Below, in pieces: positions 7,699-15,186 of a stretch of DNA of 44,097 nucleotides. The stretch comes from DATIHQ01 sp035480535 (GTDB lineage Bacteria; Chlamydiota; Chlamydiia; Chlamydiales; SM23-39), in NCBI GenBank assembly GCA_035480535.1, contig DATIHQ010000054.1:1-44097 (forward strand), read 5' to 3'. How positions within the stretch are numbered: the first letter of the stretch is position 1; the number at the start of each line of letters is the position of its first letter. The notes beneath the pieces are model-generated. The model did no database searches and was not told the DNA's origin. It saw only the letters and a list, made by a program, of their open reading frames with translations. Made by a program: the position numbers and the translations under genes.

Positions 7699-8891
7699 TC
7701 CACACGCTCAGTCTTTTTCTCATTGGATCGCTCCATATCATGATTTTCTCCTTCTTTTCCTATCGGGATAACTTTTTATTAGGTCATGATTTCGAACAAT
7801 ACTCCTTAATCACAAAATGCATTCTTTATGGATGTGCGGTCAGCGTCGCTTTCTGCCATCAATTCATTTGCCGCAGAATCGGCCTGAAACGCTCCCTTAT
7901 CTTAGGTCTTTTCTTCAATGTGATTGGGCTCACTTCGCTCCTCTTAAGCCACTTAACGCTATCCTATAGGGAAGTCGCTGTGACTTTCCTCTTTTTGGAT
8001 ATGATCTTTTTTGGCGTAGCGCTCACCTCGGTCATTAATTCGCTCATCTCCTACGTCGTCCTCGAATTTAGCACAAAATTGAGTGCGGCCATGACCGCCC
8101 TTTTTATCTTTTTCAATCTAGGGGTGATGCTTTCCCCGCTAACGCTTGGCTTGCTCCAATTGCAGGGGATGCATTGGCTGCCCTATCCCATTCTCATTGC
8201 GCTTCTTTTTCTTTCCATTTGGTACGTCTCAAAGTTCTTTTTCGATCCCGTTTATCCGCCCCACATCGAACACCTCAGAAAAAGTTCCCTCATCTGGATC
8301 GAGCTCCATTACCGGCTCGTTTTGATCGTGCTAGCCGTCCTTTGTTATGGAATGATCGAAGACACCTTTAGCGAGTGGGGCTATCTTCATCTCCGGCAAC
8401 TCTTTGGCGAAACAGCCGCCGACAAAACAAATTCTATTTTTTGGCTCTTTGAAATCATTGGGCAGGTCCTATTGATCGTCCCCCTCTTTTTTATCCCCGT
8501 GCGGCGGATCTTTTTCTTCCTCATCGCCTTCATCCTTGCGGGGCTTATCTTATTCCCCCTGCAAACAGAGTTAAAAGGGTTTCTTCTCGCCCTCATGCTT
8601 GGGGGGATTGGGTGTTCAGCGATTTTCCCGCTTCTCCTCTCGATGATCGAAGGGGAGTTGAAGACAGCAGCGTTCATTAGCCACAAAGACTTTATTCTTC
8701 CCTATATTGAGACGGGCACCTCTGCGATGGTGGGATTTTATTTCACAGGGATCGGCATTGTAGAAATTTGGGTCGACTGGGCAGAAGTCGCTTCGATTGC
8801 TCCCTATTTCTATCTGGCAATCGGCTTAACGGTTCTTATGGTTGCCCTCGTCTCCTACTTCAATTGGACGCGCATTGTCTCAAAGCCGTAA
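7695..8891 (+). CDS. MFS-like multi-pass transporter
   Basis: A 398-aa protein with about eleven to twelve hydrophobic segments and short basic loops such as CRRIGLKR near residue 57, in the place of the loop 2-3 signature of major facilitator proteins. The two-halves layout, with a longer charged break around residues 195-210, supports the MFS reading. Substrate cannot be told from sequence. The start overlaps the stop of the acyl-CoA synthetase/GNAT gene (ATGA), so the two are probably translationally coupled; transport of an organic acid used by that enzyme is possible but only guessed. It converges with the Cys-rich gene. Confidence 0.7.
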   Translation: MIHTLSLFLIGSLHIMIFSFFSYRDNFLLGHDFEQYSLITKCILYGCAVSVAFCHQFICRRIGLKRSLILGLFFNVIGLTSLLLSHLTLSYREVAVTFLFLDMIFFGVALTSVINSLISYVVLEFSTKLSAAMTALFIFFNLGVMLSPLTLGLLQLQGMHWLPYPILIALLFLSIWYVSKFFFDPVYPPHIEHLRKSSLIWIELHYRLVLIVLAVLCYGMIEDTFSEWGYLHLRQLFGETAADKTNSIFWLFEIIGQVLLIVPLFFIPVRRIFFFLIAFILAGLILFPLQTELKGFLLALMLGGIGCSAIFPLLLSMIEGELKTAAFISHKDFILPYIETGTSAMVGFYFTGIGIVEIWVDWAEVASIAPYFYLAIGLTVLMVALVSYFNWTRIVSKP

Positions 8892-8903
8892 AGCCCAGAA
8901 AAA

Positions 8904-9356
8904 TTAGCCCCCCTCCTGATCTCCTGGCATTTGCATTTGCTCCCTTTCTGGAGGCAGAAGAAAACTTGACGAGTCTATTGAATCGCAGCATGAGCTACAG
9001 AGCATGGAGAATGCTGGAGCGGGAAGAATTGCCTGGTGACACATCTCCATTTTATTTTGAGGTTTCCGCTCTCCAAATGCGGTTTCTGTGACGTACTTGT
9101 GGCATTTATATACGCATTCCCAAGCACTGTGTGAATCATCGCAACCCAAACAATTACCCAAGCAACAACAAATACCTTGTCCAAAGCATAGGGGGATTCC
9201 TACTGGGAGACAGATACAAGAAAAGCAAGTGCTTACTTTTTGTCTTGTTTCAGCAATTTTCAATAACTCTCTTGTCAATTCACTACTTTTCTCATTTCGA
9301 TTTAAAGGTGCGGCTTCTCCAATTAAAGGTGAGGCTGCTCGAACTCCATTGGCCAT
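8904..9356 (-). CDS. Cysteine-rich hypothetical protein (150 aa)
   Basis: I do not recognise this protein. It holds 15 cysteines, twelve of them between residues about 43 and 105 in runs such as CFSCICL, GICCCLGNCLGC and CVYKC, and three more near residue 120. The first 40 residues are polar. The cluster could bind zinc or Fe-S, or serve as a lipidated membrane-attachment region. The start is supported by AGAGGAGAT eight bases before ATG 9356. It lies convergent to the permease and is followed downstream on the same strand only by intergenic sequence. The C-terminus is Gln/Met-rich and looks disordered. Confidence 0.6.
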   Translation of the reverse strand: MANGVRAASPLIGEAAPLNRNEKSSELTRELLKIAETRQKVSTCFSCICLPVGIPLCFGQGICCCLGNCLGCDDSHSAWECVYKCHKYVTETAFGERKPQNKMEMCHQAILPAPAFSMLCSSCCDSIDSSSFLLPPEREQMQMPGDQEGG

Positions 9357-9421
9357 AATTTTATCTCCTCTTTAAAAATAGGGGCTACTTTAACCAAAAT
9401 GGAACCTTTACAGCAATAAGA

Positions 9422-10213
9422 TTACGGGAGATTTTGCCAGGAGAGTTGTTTGGCGAGGGTGTCGAGGATGAGGGCGACGGAAGCGGTGGGGGAGGCGGCG
9501 GGGCCGGCGGGTTCTACTGTAAATGGATCTGGGAGATGGTGTTCGGCCACGGCTTGATGATAGTTGAGATAGGGCTGGCTCGAGATCAGCAGGGCATCGC
9601 CTGGGGTGGGGTTTGTTTTGAGCCAAAAAAAGAGCGTATCGTTTAAGCCGGGGCGGGCGATTCTATTCAGATAATAGGTGGTCTTAGAGCCCTTTTTCAT
9701 GGGAGCGTCGATGAAGAGGACTGGGATTTCTTTCGGCAGATCTGAGCGGGCGTAGACCCACTCGGCCATTTCTCTTTCTGTTTTCAATCCTGTGAGGGAT
9801 TGCTCTGCATCGAGAAGAGGTCGTTCTCCCGTAAGGAAGACAATCTGATCGAATTGGATTCCCTCCTTATATAGGTCAGTGAGGAAATGGACCCGATCTT
9901 CGACGCGAGAGAGAAGGGCGCCGACGACAAGGGCGTAATGGTAATGCATTTTCTGAGGCTTTTGGGCCTGAAGAAGGTGGAGCTCGTCAAAGAGGGGCCA
10001 AAGTTGCGCTCTTAATTCCTCAAAGCGGCGATCATATTCCCAACGCTCTTTGCTGGGTTGCGCCCAAAGGCGGTGAGTTTCCGCTACGATTTCAGCAGGC
10101 ATCGCTTGCGGTGAAATGCCAAACAATTCGAAGAGCTGTTCATAAGGACCGGCGAAAGCGGCTGCTTGAAGGAAAAGAGAAAGGGCGAGGATCCACTTTT
10201 TCATGGCAGCCAT
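9422..10213 (-). CDS. Exported protein, possibly DUF218/YdcF-like
   Basis: A 263-aa protein with a clear signal peptide (MKKWILALSLFLQAAAFA, cleavage about residue 21). A second ATG at 10204 starts the signal peptide directly and is as likely as 10213. The mature part contains ALVVGALLSRVEDRVHFL, then QIVFLTGERPL and later DALLISSQPYLNYHQAV. This order of a glycine-bearing strand, an 'F-x-TG' strand and a late 'SSQPY' strand recalls the DUF218 (YdcF/SanA/ElyC) fold, but the match is by eye and unproven. It is probably periplasmic. The neighbouring DASS symporter is divergent, with 78 bp between the genes. Function is unknown. Confidence 0.6.
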   Translation of the reverse strand: MAAMKKWILALSLFLQAAAFAGPYEQLFELFGISPQAMPAEIVAETHRLWAQPSKERWEYDRRFEELRAQLWPLFDELHLLQAQKPQKMHYHYALVVGALLSRVEDRVHFLTDLYKEGIQFDQIVFLTGERPLLDAEQSLTGLKTEREMAEWVYARSDLPKEIPVLFIDAPMKKGSKTTYYLNRIARPGLNDTLFFWLKTNPTPGDALLISSQPYLNYHQAVAEHHLPDPFTVEPAGPAASPTASVALILDTLAKQLSWQNLP

Positions 10214-10291
10214 TTTATCTAAAGCGTGAATTATCTTATATGTAAAAAATTTCGTTGTGGTCTATAGTCGATCTTTTTTGAAGGGAGCACT

Positions 10292-11689
10292 ATGAAAAAG
10301 AAGAATGCCCTTTTCTTTGGAATTTCAGTTCTGATAGGAATCATCATTTGGTTTATGCCAGAACCTCAAGGAGTGACGAGCAATGGTTGGCATTTGTTCG
10401 CCATTTTCCTTGCGACGATGATCGCCGTCATCTTGAAACCCTTGCCAATGGGGACGATTGCCGTTTTTGCTCTTACGATCTCCGTAATAACCGGCACCCT
10501 TACTTTTGCCGACGCCTTCAGCGGATTTAGCAACGACGTGGTCTGGCTCATCGTCTTTGCCTTTTTTGTTGCCCGCGGCTTCATCTCGACAGGTCTTGGA
10601 AACCGGATGGCCTACCAAGTGATGAGCTTGCTCGGCAAAAACAGCTTGGGGCTGGGATATGGCCTTGTGGCGACTGACTTGATTTTAGCGCCAACCATTC
10701 CAAGCGTCACGGCAAGAGTGGGCGGCATTGTCTATCCAATTGTGAAAGCTTTGGCCGATGTGTTTACCGGCAAGTCGGACGATCCGAAAATGGGGGCTTT
10801 TTTAGCCCTTTGCGCCTTTCAAGGATCGGCCATTACAAGTGCCATGTTCCTCACTTCCATGGCGGGAAATCCTTTAATTGCAGAAATCGCACGCGCTCAA
10901 GGCATTGAAATCACTTGGTCTAGCTGGGCGATTGCGGCTATCTTGCCCGGGATTGTCAGCCTGATTGCGATTCCCTATCTCTTATTCCGCTTAGCCCCTC
11001 CAGTCATCCGGAAAACTCCCCATGCAAAAGAGATGGCGCAAGAGAAGCTTAGGCAAATGGGTCCGATGAAGGGGAAGGAATGGATCATGCTGGGGACTTT
11101 GGTTCTCCTGATCATTCTTTGGATTTTTGGGCATCATATAGGCATTAAAGCCTCTGTGGCTGCGATGATCGGCTTTGCCCTTTTGCTTTTCACGGGGATT
11201 ATGAGTTGGAAGGATGTATTGGATGAGCAATCGGCTTGGGATACGTTTATCTGGTTTGCCACTCTCGTGACTCTCTCCAGTTTTCTCAATAAATTCGGCC
11301 TCACCACTTGGTTTAGCCAATGGGTGGTCACCCATGTCCAGGGATATGAATGGATCATTGGCTTTTTTATCGTTAGTTTGGTCTATTTCTACTCCCACTA
11401 TTTCTTTGCCAGCAACGTGGCCCACATTGGCGCGATGTATGCCCCTCTTCTCATCGTCTCTATCGCTTTGGGGACGCCTCCTGAACTTGCGGCGCTCATT
11501 CTCGCTTTCTTTAGCAGCCTCTATGGCGCGCTCACTCATTATGGCTCAGGACCCGCGCCTATCCTTTTTGGGCTCGGCTACCTGACCGTCGCCCAGTGGT
11601 GGAAGATGGCCTTTATTTGCAGCCTTGCAAATATTGCCATCTGGACGGCAGTCGGCGGCCTCTGGTGGAAGTTCCTCGGCCTCTGGTAA
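10292..11689 (+). CDS. DASS-family dicarboxylate (2-oxoglutarate/malate) translocator
   Basis: A 465-aa protein with about twelve membrane segments. It resembles the DASS (divalent anion:Na+ symporter) branch that contains plastid 2-oxoglutarate/malate translocators and their chlamydial homologues. Supporting stretches are LKPLPMGTIAVFALT (about residue 48), DVVWLIVFAFFVARGF, the 'APTIPSVTARVGGI' segment near 137 (a P-rich substrate loop), MAGNPLI near 190 and the ASNVAHIGAMYAP stretch near 373. Such transporters let an intracellular bacterium take dicarboxylates from its host. A ribosome site GAAGGGAG lies 6 nt before the ATG. A palindromic repeat element begins 4 nt after the stop. Confidence 0.87.
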   Translation: MKKKNALFFGISVLIGIIIWFMPEPQGVTSNGWHLFAIFLATMIAVILKPLPMGTIAVFALTISVITGTLTFADAFSGFSNDVVWLIVFAFFVARGFISTGLGNRMAYQVMSLLGKNSLGLGYGLVATDLILAPTIPSVTARVGGIVYPIVKALADVFTGKSDDPKMGAFLALCAFQGSAITSAMFLTSMAGNPLIAEIARAQGIEITWSSWAIAAILPGIVSLIAIPYLLFRLAPPVIRKTPHAKEMAQEKLRQMGPMKGKEWIMLGTLVLLIILWIFGHHIGIKASVAAMIGFALLLFTGIMSWKDVLDEQSAWDTFIWFATLVTLSSFLNKFGLTTWFSQWVVTHVQGYEWIIGFFIVSLVYFYSHYFFASNVAHIGAMYAPLLIVSIALGTPPELAALILAFFSSLYGALTHYGSGPAPILFGLGYLTVAQWWKMAFICSLANIAIWTAVGGLWWKFLGLW

Positions 11690-11693
11690 ATAG

Positions 11694-11840
11694 ATTCACC
11701 GGCATTTGTTCACAGGGGCACCTAGCTTTATTCAACGCAAAGACGCAAAGGCGCAGAGAAAAAAGAAAAAAAATATCCTCTTCTTTGCGTCTTTGCGCCT
11801 TTGCGTTTAAAGGAGCCACACACACCTGTTACCAAATGCC
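11694..11840 (+). repeat. CGCAAAG-type palindromic element, copy A
   Basis: A 147-bp element made of tandem heptamers CGCAAAG/CGCAGAG in the left arm and the inverse (CTTTGCG) in the right arm, with an A/T-rich middle. Outer ends read TTCACCGGCATTT and CACACACCTGTTAC. A second copy in inverse orientation is at 15055-15186. It lies 4 nt after the DASS gene stop. Confidence 0.85.
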
Positions 11841-11866
11841 CATTAAGCCATCTTCGTAAATAATTA

Positions 11867-11895
11867 TTGTCAGAATCTTCTTTCTTGCATAAGGT
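11867..11895 (+). promoter_or_regulatory. Promoter for the small secreted protein array
   Basis: TTGTCA (11867-11872), 17-bp spacer, TAAGGT (11890-11895). The leader then holds AGAGAGG before ATG 11916. The four genes downstream are closely spaced (17, 6 and -4 nt), so one promoter could drive all. Confidence 0.5.
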
Positions 11896-11915
11896 GCGAA
11901 TTAGAGAGGTGCCCT

Positions 11916-12197
11916 ATGCGCAAGTTATTGGTTATTTCAGCTCTTGTCTTTTTTTCTTCTCTTAATGCTTCGGCGGGAGTGTCTGTCGATGTAGGGGGAG
12001 GATACGACGATGGTTACTACTACTATGACGATGATTGGTACGGCCCAGGATGGTACTACGGCGTTTATTTCGATGATGAGCCTGGATACTACGGATGGCG
12101 GCGCCGCTACCCCTACTATCGAGGCTATTACAATAGTTGGGGTCATCGCGGCGGGCGCTGGCACGGCGGCCATTGGCACGGCGGCCACCATCATTAA
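11916..12197 (+). CDS. Small secreted Tyr/Gly/His-rich protein 1 (WYGPGWYYG family)
   Basis: A 93-aa protein: signal peptide MRKLLVISALVFFSSLNASA, then a mature chain made almost only of Tyr, Gly, Asp, Trp, Arg and His. An acidic-tyrosine run (DDGYYYYDDDWY) leads into the core WYGPGWYYGVYF, then a basic-aromatic part (RRRYPYYRGYY) and a His/Gly tail (HGGHWHGGHHH). No known domain is recognised. The composition suggests a surface or periplasmic protein with possible metal binding through the His tail and cross-linking or aggregation through tyrosines; these are inferences. It heads an array of four related genes. It has the best promoter and ribosome site of the array. Confidence 0.8.
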   Translation: MRKLLVISALVFFSSLNASAGVSVDVGGGYDDGYYYYDDDWYGPGWYYGVYFDDEPGYYGWRRRYPYYRGYYNSWGHRGGRWHGGHWHGGHHH

Positions 12198-12214
12198 TTC
12201 AAAAATGAGGAATT

Positions 12215-12502
12215 ATGCGTAAAATCGCATTTTTATTTAGTTTCATTTTCTTAGCTTCTGTCGGCTCAGCAACTGTAGGCGTTCGCGCCAATACAGAAGA
12301 TAGCGGCCTTTATTACCAAGATTCTTGGTACGGTCCCGGATGGTATTATGGAGTCTGGTTTGGCAATGAAGAGGACTTTTGGGCCTGGAGAGGCAACCAT
12401 TCTACCTGGCACAACTACCATCGCAACTGGAGCGGCCGAGGTCATTGGGATCAGGGCCATTGGCGCTATCACACCCTCGATCCCAGCGGCAGAGGTCGTT
12501 AA
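12215..12502 (+). CDS. Small secreted Trp/Tyr-rich protein 2 (WYGPGWYYG family)
   Basis: A 95-aa paralogue of the preceding gene. Signal peptide MRKIAFLFSFIFLASVGSA, then a core DSWYGPGWYYGVWFGNEEDF and a tail rich in His, Trp and Gly (HSTWHNYHRNWSGRGHW). The start is supported by TGAGGAATT just before the ATG, 17 nt after the previous stop. The tyrosine run of gene 1 is reduced to YYQ. The GNEEDFWAW stretch after the core matches 'GSKEAYWIW' of gene 3 and 'DNEDDWG' of gene 4, so the region of homology extends about ten residues past the core. Function unknown. Confidence 0.8.
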   Translation: MRKIAFLFSFIFLASVGSATVGVRANTEDSGLYYQDSWYGPGWYYGVWFGNEEDFWAWRGNHSTWHNYHRNWSGRGHWDQGHWRYHTLDPSGRGR

Positions 12503-12508
12503 TTTGAC

Positions 12509-12742
12509 ATGCTAGAGGGAACTTTTTATTTTCTTTCTCTTCTCAGTTCCCTTTGCACTCCTATCGCTGAACGCCATCCTACAATCTTCTATTACAATGG
12601 CCAATATTACTATGACAATACCGAGTCTTGGTATGGTCCTGGATGGTATTATGGACATTGGTATGGAAGTAAAGAAGCTTACTGGATCTGGCGCAGGCGC
12701 TATCCCTATTGGTGGAATCGTGTACAACAGAGGCACTCATGA
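12509..12742 (+). CDS. Small secreted Tyr/Trp-rich protein 3 (WYGPGWYYG family)
   Basis: A 77-aa member. The N-terminus (MLEGTFYFLSLLSSLCTP) is hydrophobic but lacks the usual basic residues, so the signal peptide is weaker than in the other copies. The core ESWYGPGWYYGHWYGSKEAY is intact. The C-terminus ends in a basic-aromatic segment (WRRRYPYWWNRVQ) like the middle of gene 1 and has no His-rich tail. The ATG is 6 nt after the previous stop, with AGAGG about 12 nt upstream. The stop overlaps the start of gene 4 (ATGA), so 3 and 4 should be translated together. Confidence 0.7.
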   Translation: MLEGTFYFLSLLSSLCTPIAERHPTIFYYNGQYYYDNTESWYGPGWYYGHWYGSKEAYWIWRRRYPYWWNRVQQRHS

Positions 12743-12993
12743 ATAAATTCCTATTTTTCATTCTTTTTGCAGCCGCTTTAAGCGGGGTAGAAGTCGATGT
12801 CAACGCAGGCAATGGCTATTACTACGACGATGACGAATATTATACCGACACTTGGTATGGTCCCGGCTTATACTGGGGCGTTTGGTATGACAATGAAGAT
12901 GATTGGGGCCATGGACATCATCAGGACCACAACTGGCACCATTGGAATGACCAAAGTCATGGGGGACATGGACACGGCGGCGGACATCATTAA
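12739..12993 (+). CDS. Small secreted His/Gly-rich protein 4 (WYGPGWYYG family)
   Basis: An 84-aa protein. The start is ATG 12739, overlapping the stop of gene 3, with ACAGAGG upstream; an earlier in-frame start at 12709 would read through gene 3 and is not needed. Signal peptide MNKFLFFILFAAALSG, then VDVNAG, an acidic-tyrosine run (YYYDDDEYY), the core DTWYGPGLYWGVWYDNED, and a long His/Gly tail (GHGHHQDHNWHHWN, then HGGHGHGGGHH). The core has Leu in place of the first Trp. The VDV-x-(A/G)G start of the mature chain equals that of gene 1. It is convergent with the KdpC-like gene, sharing stop bases. Confidence 0.78.
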   Translation: MNKFLFFILFAAALSGVEVDVNAGNGYYYDDDEYYTDTWYGPGLYWGVWYDNEDDWGHGHHQDHNWHHWNDQSHGGHGHGGGHH

Positions 12994-13301
12994 AGAGAGT
13001 CTAGCCCCGCATTCACATCTGCTACGAAAACTGTTTTTTTCCCGAATGAAAAGCGGATGTGGTAGAGGATTACTCGCTCCACTGCCTCAACAGAGATCGC
13101 CCGTTCCGCGGCAATGCGGGGGACTTGTTCTAGCGCCTCGACCAAATTGACATGGGGCCTCTCGCTTTGAAGATATTTGGCGCCAATGGGATTGGCCGCA
13201 CCTACCACCTCTTTTTTCGGTGAAAAAAGGCCAACACCCCAGAAATAGGCAAATGTGGGATAAAAAGCGATGAGGGCCAAAATGGGAATGAAAAATCTCA
13301 T
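12990..13301 (-). pseudogene. KdpC-like fragment (potassium ATPase C subunit, shortened)
   Basis: A protein of about 103 aa from ATG 13301 with one membrane segment (RFFIPILALIAFYPTFAYFWG) and then ANPIGAKYLQSERP. Its C-terminal half resembles the KdpC end: EQVPRIAAERAISVEAVERV matches the conserved pattern QVPRIAKAR-x-LS-x-x-x-V, and VFVADVNAGLDSL matches VVNVLxLNLALDxL. A full KdpC is about 190 aa and includes the SGLDPH region, absent here. No kdpA or kdpB lies in the window. I read it as a decayed or repurposed KdpC. An in-frame start at 13370 would run into the sulP gene, so 13301 is preferred; its ribosome site (AGGTGG) is unusually close to the ATG. Confidence 0.5.
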
Positions 13302-13355
13302 CCACCTAATTTGTCCACTGTTTATTTTTTTGTCAAACTCTGCCAGAATTAAGTC

Positions 13356-15044
13356 ATGAAACGATTCCACGAATTTATCCCCAAATCGTATATTGCGCTG
13401 AGTTCCGGCTACTCCTTTTCAACATTTAGAAAAGATTTACTTGCTGGAGTTACAGTGGGGATCATTGCCTTGCCCCTCGCGATGGCCTTTGCCATTGCCT
13501 CTGGCGTAACGCCCGATCGGGGCCTTTTTACTGCGATCATTGCCGGCTTTTTGATTTCCGCATTGGGAGGGAGCCGCGTCCAGATTGGGGGACCCACAGG
13601 CGCCTTTGTCGTCATTATCTATGAGATCATCCAAAGAACAGGCTATGAAGGGTTGGCCCTTTCAACTCTCATTGCAGCCGTTTTGCTCCTCATCATGGGA
13701 ATTACCCGTTTAGGCACTTGGATTAAATATGTGCCCCATCCGCTGGTCATGGGCTTTACGACAGGCATCGCCGTCATTATTTTCTCTTCCCAAATCAAAG
13801 ATTTCTTTGGCCTTGAAATGGGCACGCCGCCAGCCAACTTTATCGAGAAGTGGAGCGCCTATTTTTCTGCCTTTCCCACATTGGATGGAACAACCGTGGC
13901 CGTTGGGGGAGGAACGCTTGCCCTCATCCTCCTCATCCGCCGTTTCATTCCCGCCTTACCCTGGGGAATCGCCTCAATTGTCCTTGCCACTTTATGCACC
14001 TATTTTTTTCACATTCCCGTCGAGACGATCCAATCCAAGTTTGGCGAGATTCCCCACCAGCTCCCATTTCCCTCCCTTCCCTCATTTCACATTCCTCAAG
14101 ATAAAATGGCTGAGATTTTCTTCGACGCGATGGCGATTGCCTTTTTAGGGGCCATTGAATCGCTTCTTTCCTGTGTGATTGCCGATGGAATGATCGGCAC
14201 GCGCCACAAATCCAACTGCGAACTCGTCGCGCAGGGGATAGCGAACTTCTTTTCGGTCCTTTTCGGCGGCATCCCCGCCACCGGCGCCATCGCCCGCACC
14301 GCTGCCAATGTAAAAACAGGAGCCCAAACCCCCGTTGCGGGGATGATTCACGCCGTCACCCTTTTTTGCATCATTCTCTTCCTTGCCCCCATTGTCAGCC
14401 AAATCCCTCTCGCCGCACTCGCCGCCGTCCTCATCATGATTGCCTGGAACATGAGTGAAATCAGCCATTTCATCAATCTTTTCAGAGCGCCTCTCGGAGA
14501 TGTGAGCATCCTCCTGACCGCCTTTCTCCTCACTGTCTTTGTCGACATCACCATTGCGATTGCCTTCGGAATGATCCTTGCCTCCTTCCTTTTCATGAAG
14601 CAGATGAGCCAATTCTCCAAAACAATACCGATCACCCACCTTTTCCAAGAAGCCACAACTGAATTCCCAGAAAAAAGCGATCCAGACGCTATCTACAAAA
14701 AGAAAATCCCCCCAGGCGTTGAGATCTATGAAATTCAGGGACCCTTTTTCTTTGGCGCGGCAGATGTCCTAAAAGATACCCTCGTCAACATGGAGAAACC
14801 GCCCAAAGTCTTTATCCTCCGGCTCCGTCAAATTCCGATGATCGACGCCTCAGGCATGAACGCCCTCAAAGAATTCTACCACAAATGCCGCCACGCGAAG
14901 ACCACGCTTCTCCTCTCCGGAGTGCATGGCCAAACAGAAAAGGATCTAAAGAAGTTTGGTCTAACTCGCCTCATTGGGGACAACCACATTTTCCCCCACA
15001 TCGATGCCGCCCTAAAAAAGGCCGAGCAGCTTGTAAATCAATGA
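13356..15044 (+). CDS. SulP-family anion transporter with STAS domain
   Basis: A 562-aa protein. The membrane part (residues about 20-420) has the SulP signatures: DLLAGVTVGIIALPLAMAFA near residue 27, GGSRVQIGGPTGAFVV near 70, and the GTRHKSNCELVAQGIANFFS plus GGIPATGAIARTAANVKTGA stretches near 280-320. The last 110 residues form the STAS domain (VFILRLRQIPMIDASGMNAL, with DASG at about 500). Family members carry sulfate, bicarbonate or dicarboxylates; substrate is not set by sequence. The gene diverges from the KdpC-like remnant and converges with the adenylate kinase, with a palindromic element between the two stops. Confidence 0.93.
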   Translation: MKRFHEFIPKSYIALSSGYSFSTFRKDLLAGVTVGIIALPLAMAFAIASGVTPDRGLFTAIIAGFLISALGGSRVQIGGPTGAFVVIIYEIIQRTGYEGLALSTLIAAVLLLIMGITRLGTWIKYVPHPLVMGFTTGIAVIIFSSQIKDFFGLEMGTPPANFIEKWSAYFSAFPTLDGTTVAVGGGTLALILLIRRFIPALPWGIASIVLATLCTYFFHIPVETIQSKFGEIPHQLPFPSLPSFHIPQDKMAEIFFDAMAIAFLGAIESLLSCVIADGMIGTRHKSNCELVAQGIANFFSVLFGGIPATGAIARTAANVKTGAQTPVAGMIHAVTLFCIILFLAPIVSQIPLAALAAVLIMIAWNMSEISHFINLFRAPLGDVSILLTAFLLTVFVDITIAIAFGMILASFLFMKQMSQFSKTIPITHLFQEATTEFPEKSDPDAIYKKKIPPGVEIYEIQGPFFFGAADVLKDTLVNMEKPPKVFILRLRQIPMIDASGMNALKEFYHKCRHAKTTLLLSGVHGQTEKDLKKFGLTRLIGDNHIFPHIDAALKKAEQLVNQ

Positions 15045-15054
15045 AAATCTCAAC

Positions 15055-15186
15055 GGGTATTTGATAACAGGTGTGTGTGGCTCTTTTAAACGCAAAGGCG
15101 CAAAGAAGAGGATATTTTTTTCTCTGCGCCTTTGCGCCTTTGCGTTGAATAAGGCCAGGTGCCCTTGCGAATAAATGCCGGTGAAT
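15055..15186 (-). repeat. CGCAAAG-type palindromic element, copy B
   Basis: A 132-bp inverse-orientation copy of the element at 11694-11840, sharing both the outer ends (AAATGCCGGTGAA and AACAGGTGTGTGTGG) and the heptamer arms. It fills the gap between the sulP stop (15044) and the adenylate kinase stop codon (15187-15189), which it touches. It is 15 bp shorter than copy A, mostly in the A-rich middle. Confidence 0.85.

Noticed and set aside
11694..11840. Heptamer repeats considered as a coding frame
   Set aside because: Open frames of about 70-87 codons cross it on both strands, but they follow the repeat, lack ribosome sites, and the other copy differs in length by 15 bp without preserving their context.
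12709..12738. Earlier start for the fourth small secreted gene
   Set aside because: It would precede the signal peptide with residues read from gene 3; ATG 12739 begins the signal peptide directly and overlaps the previous stop.
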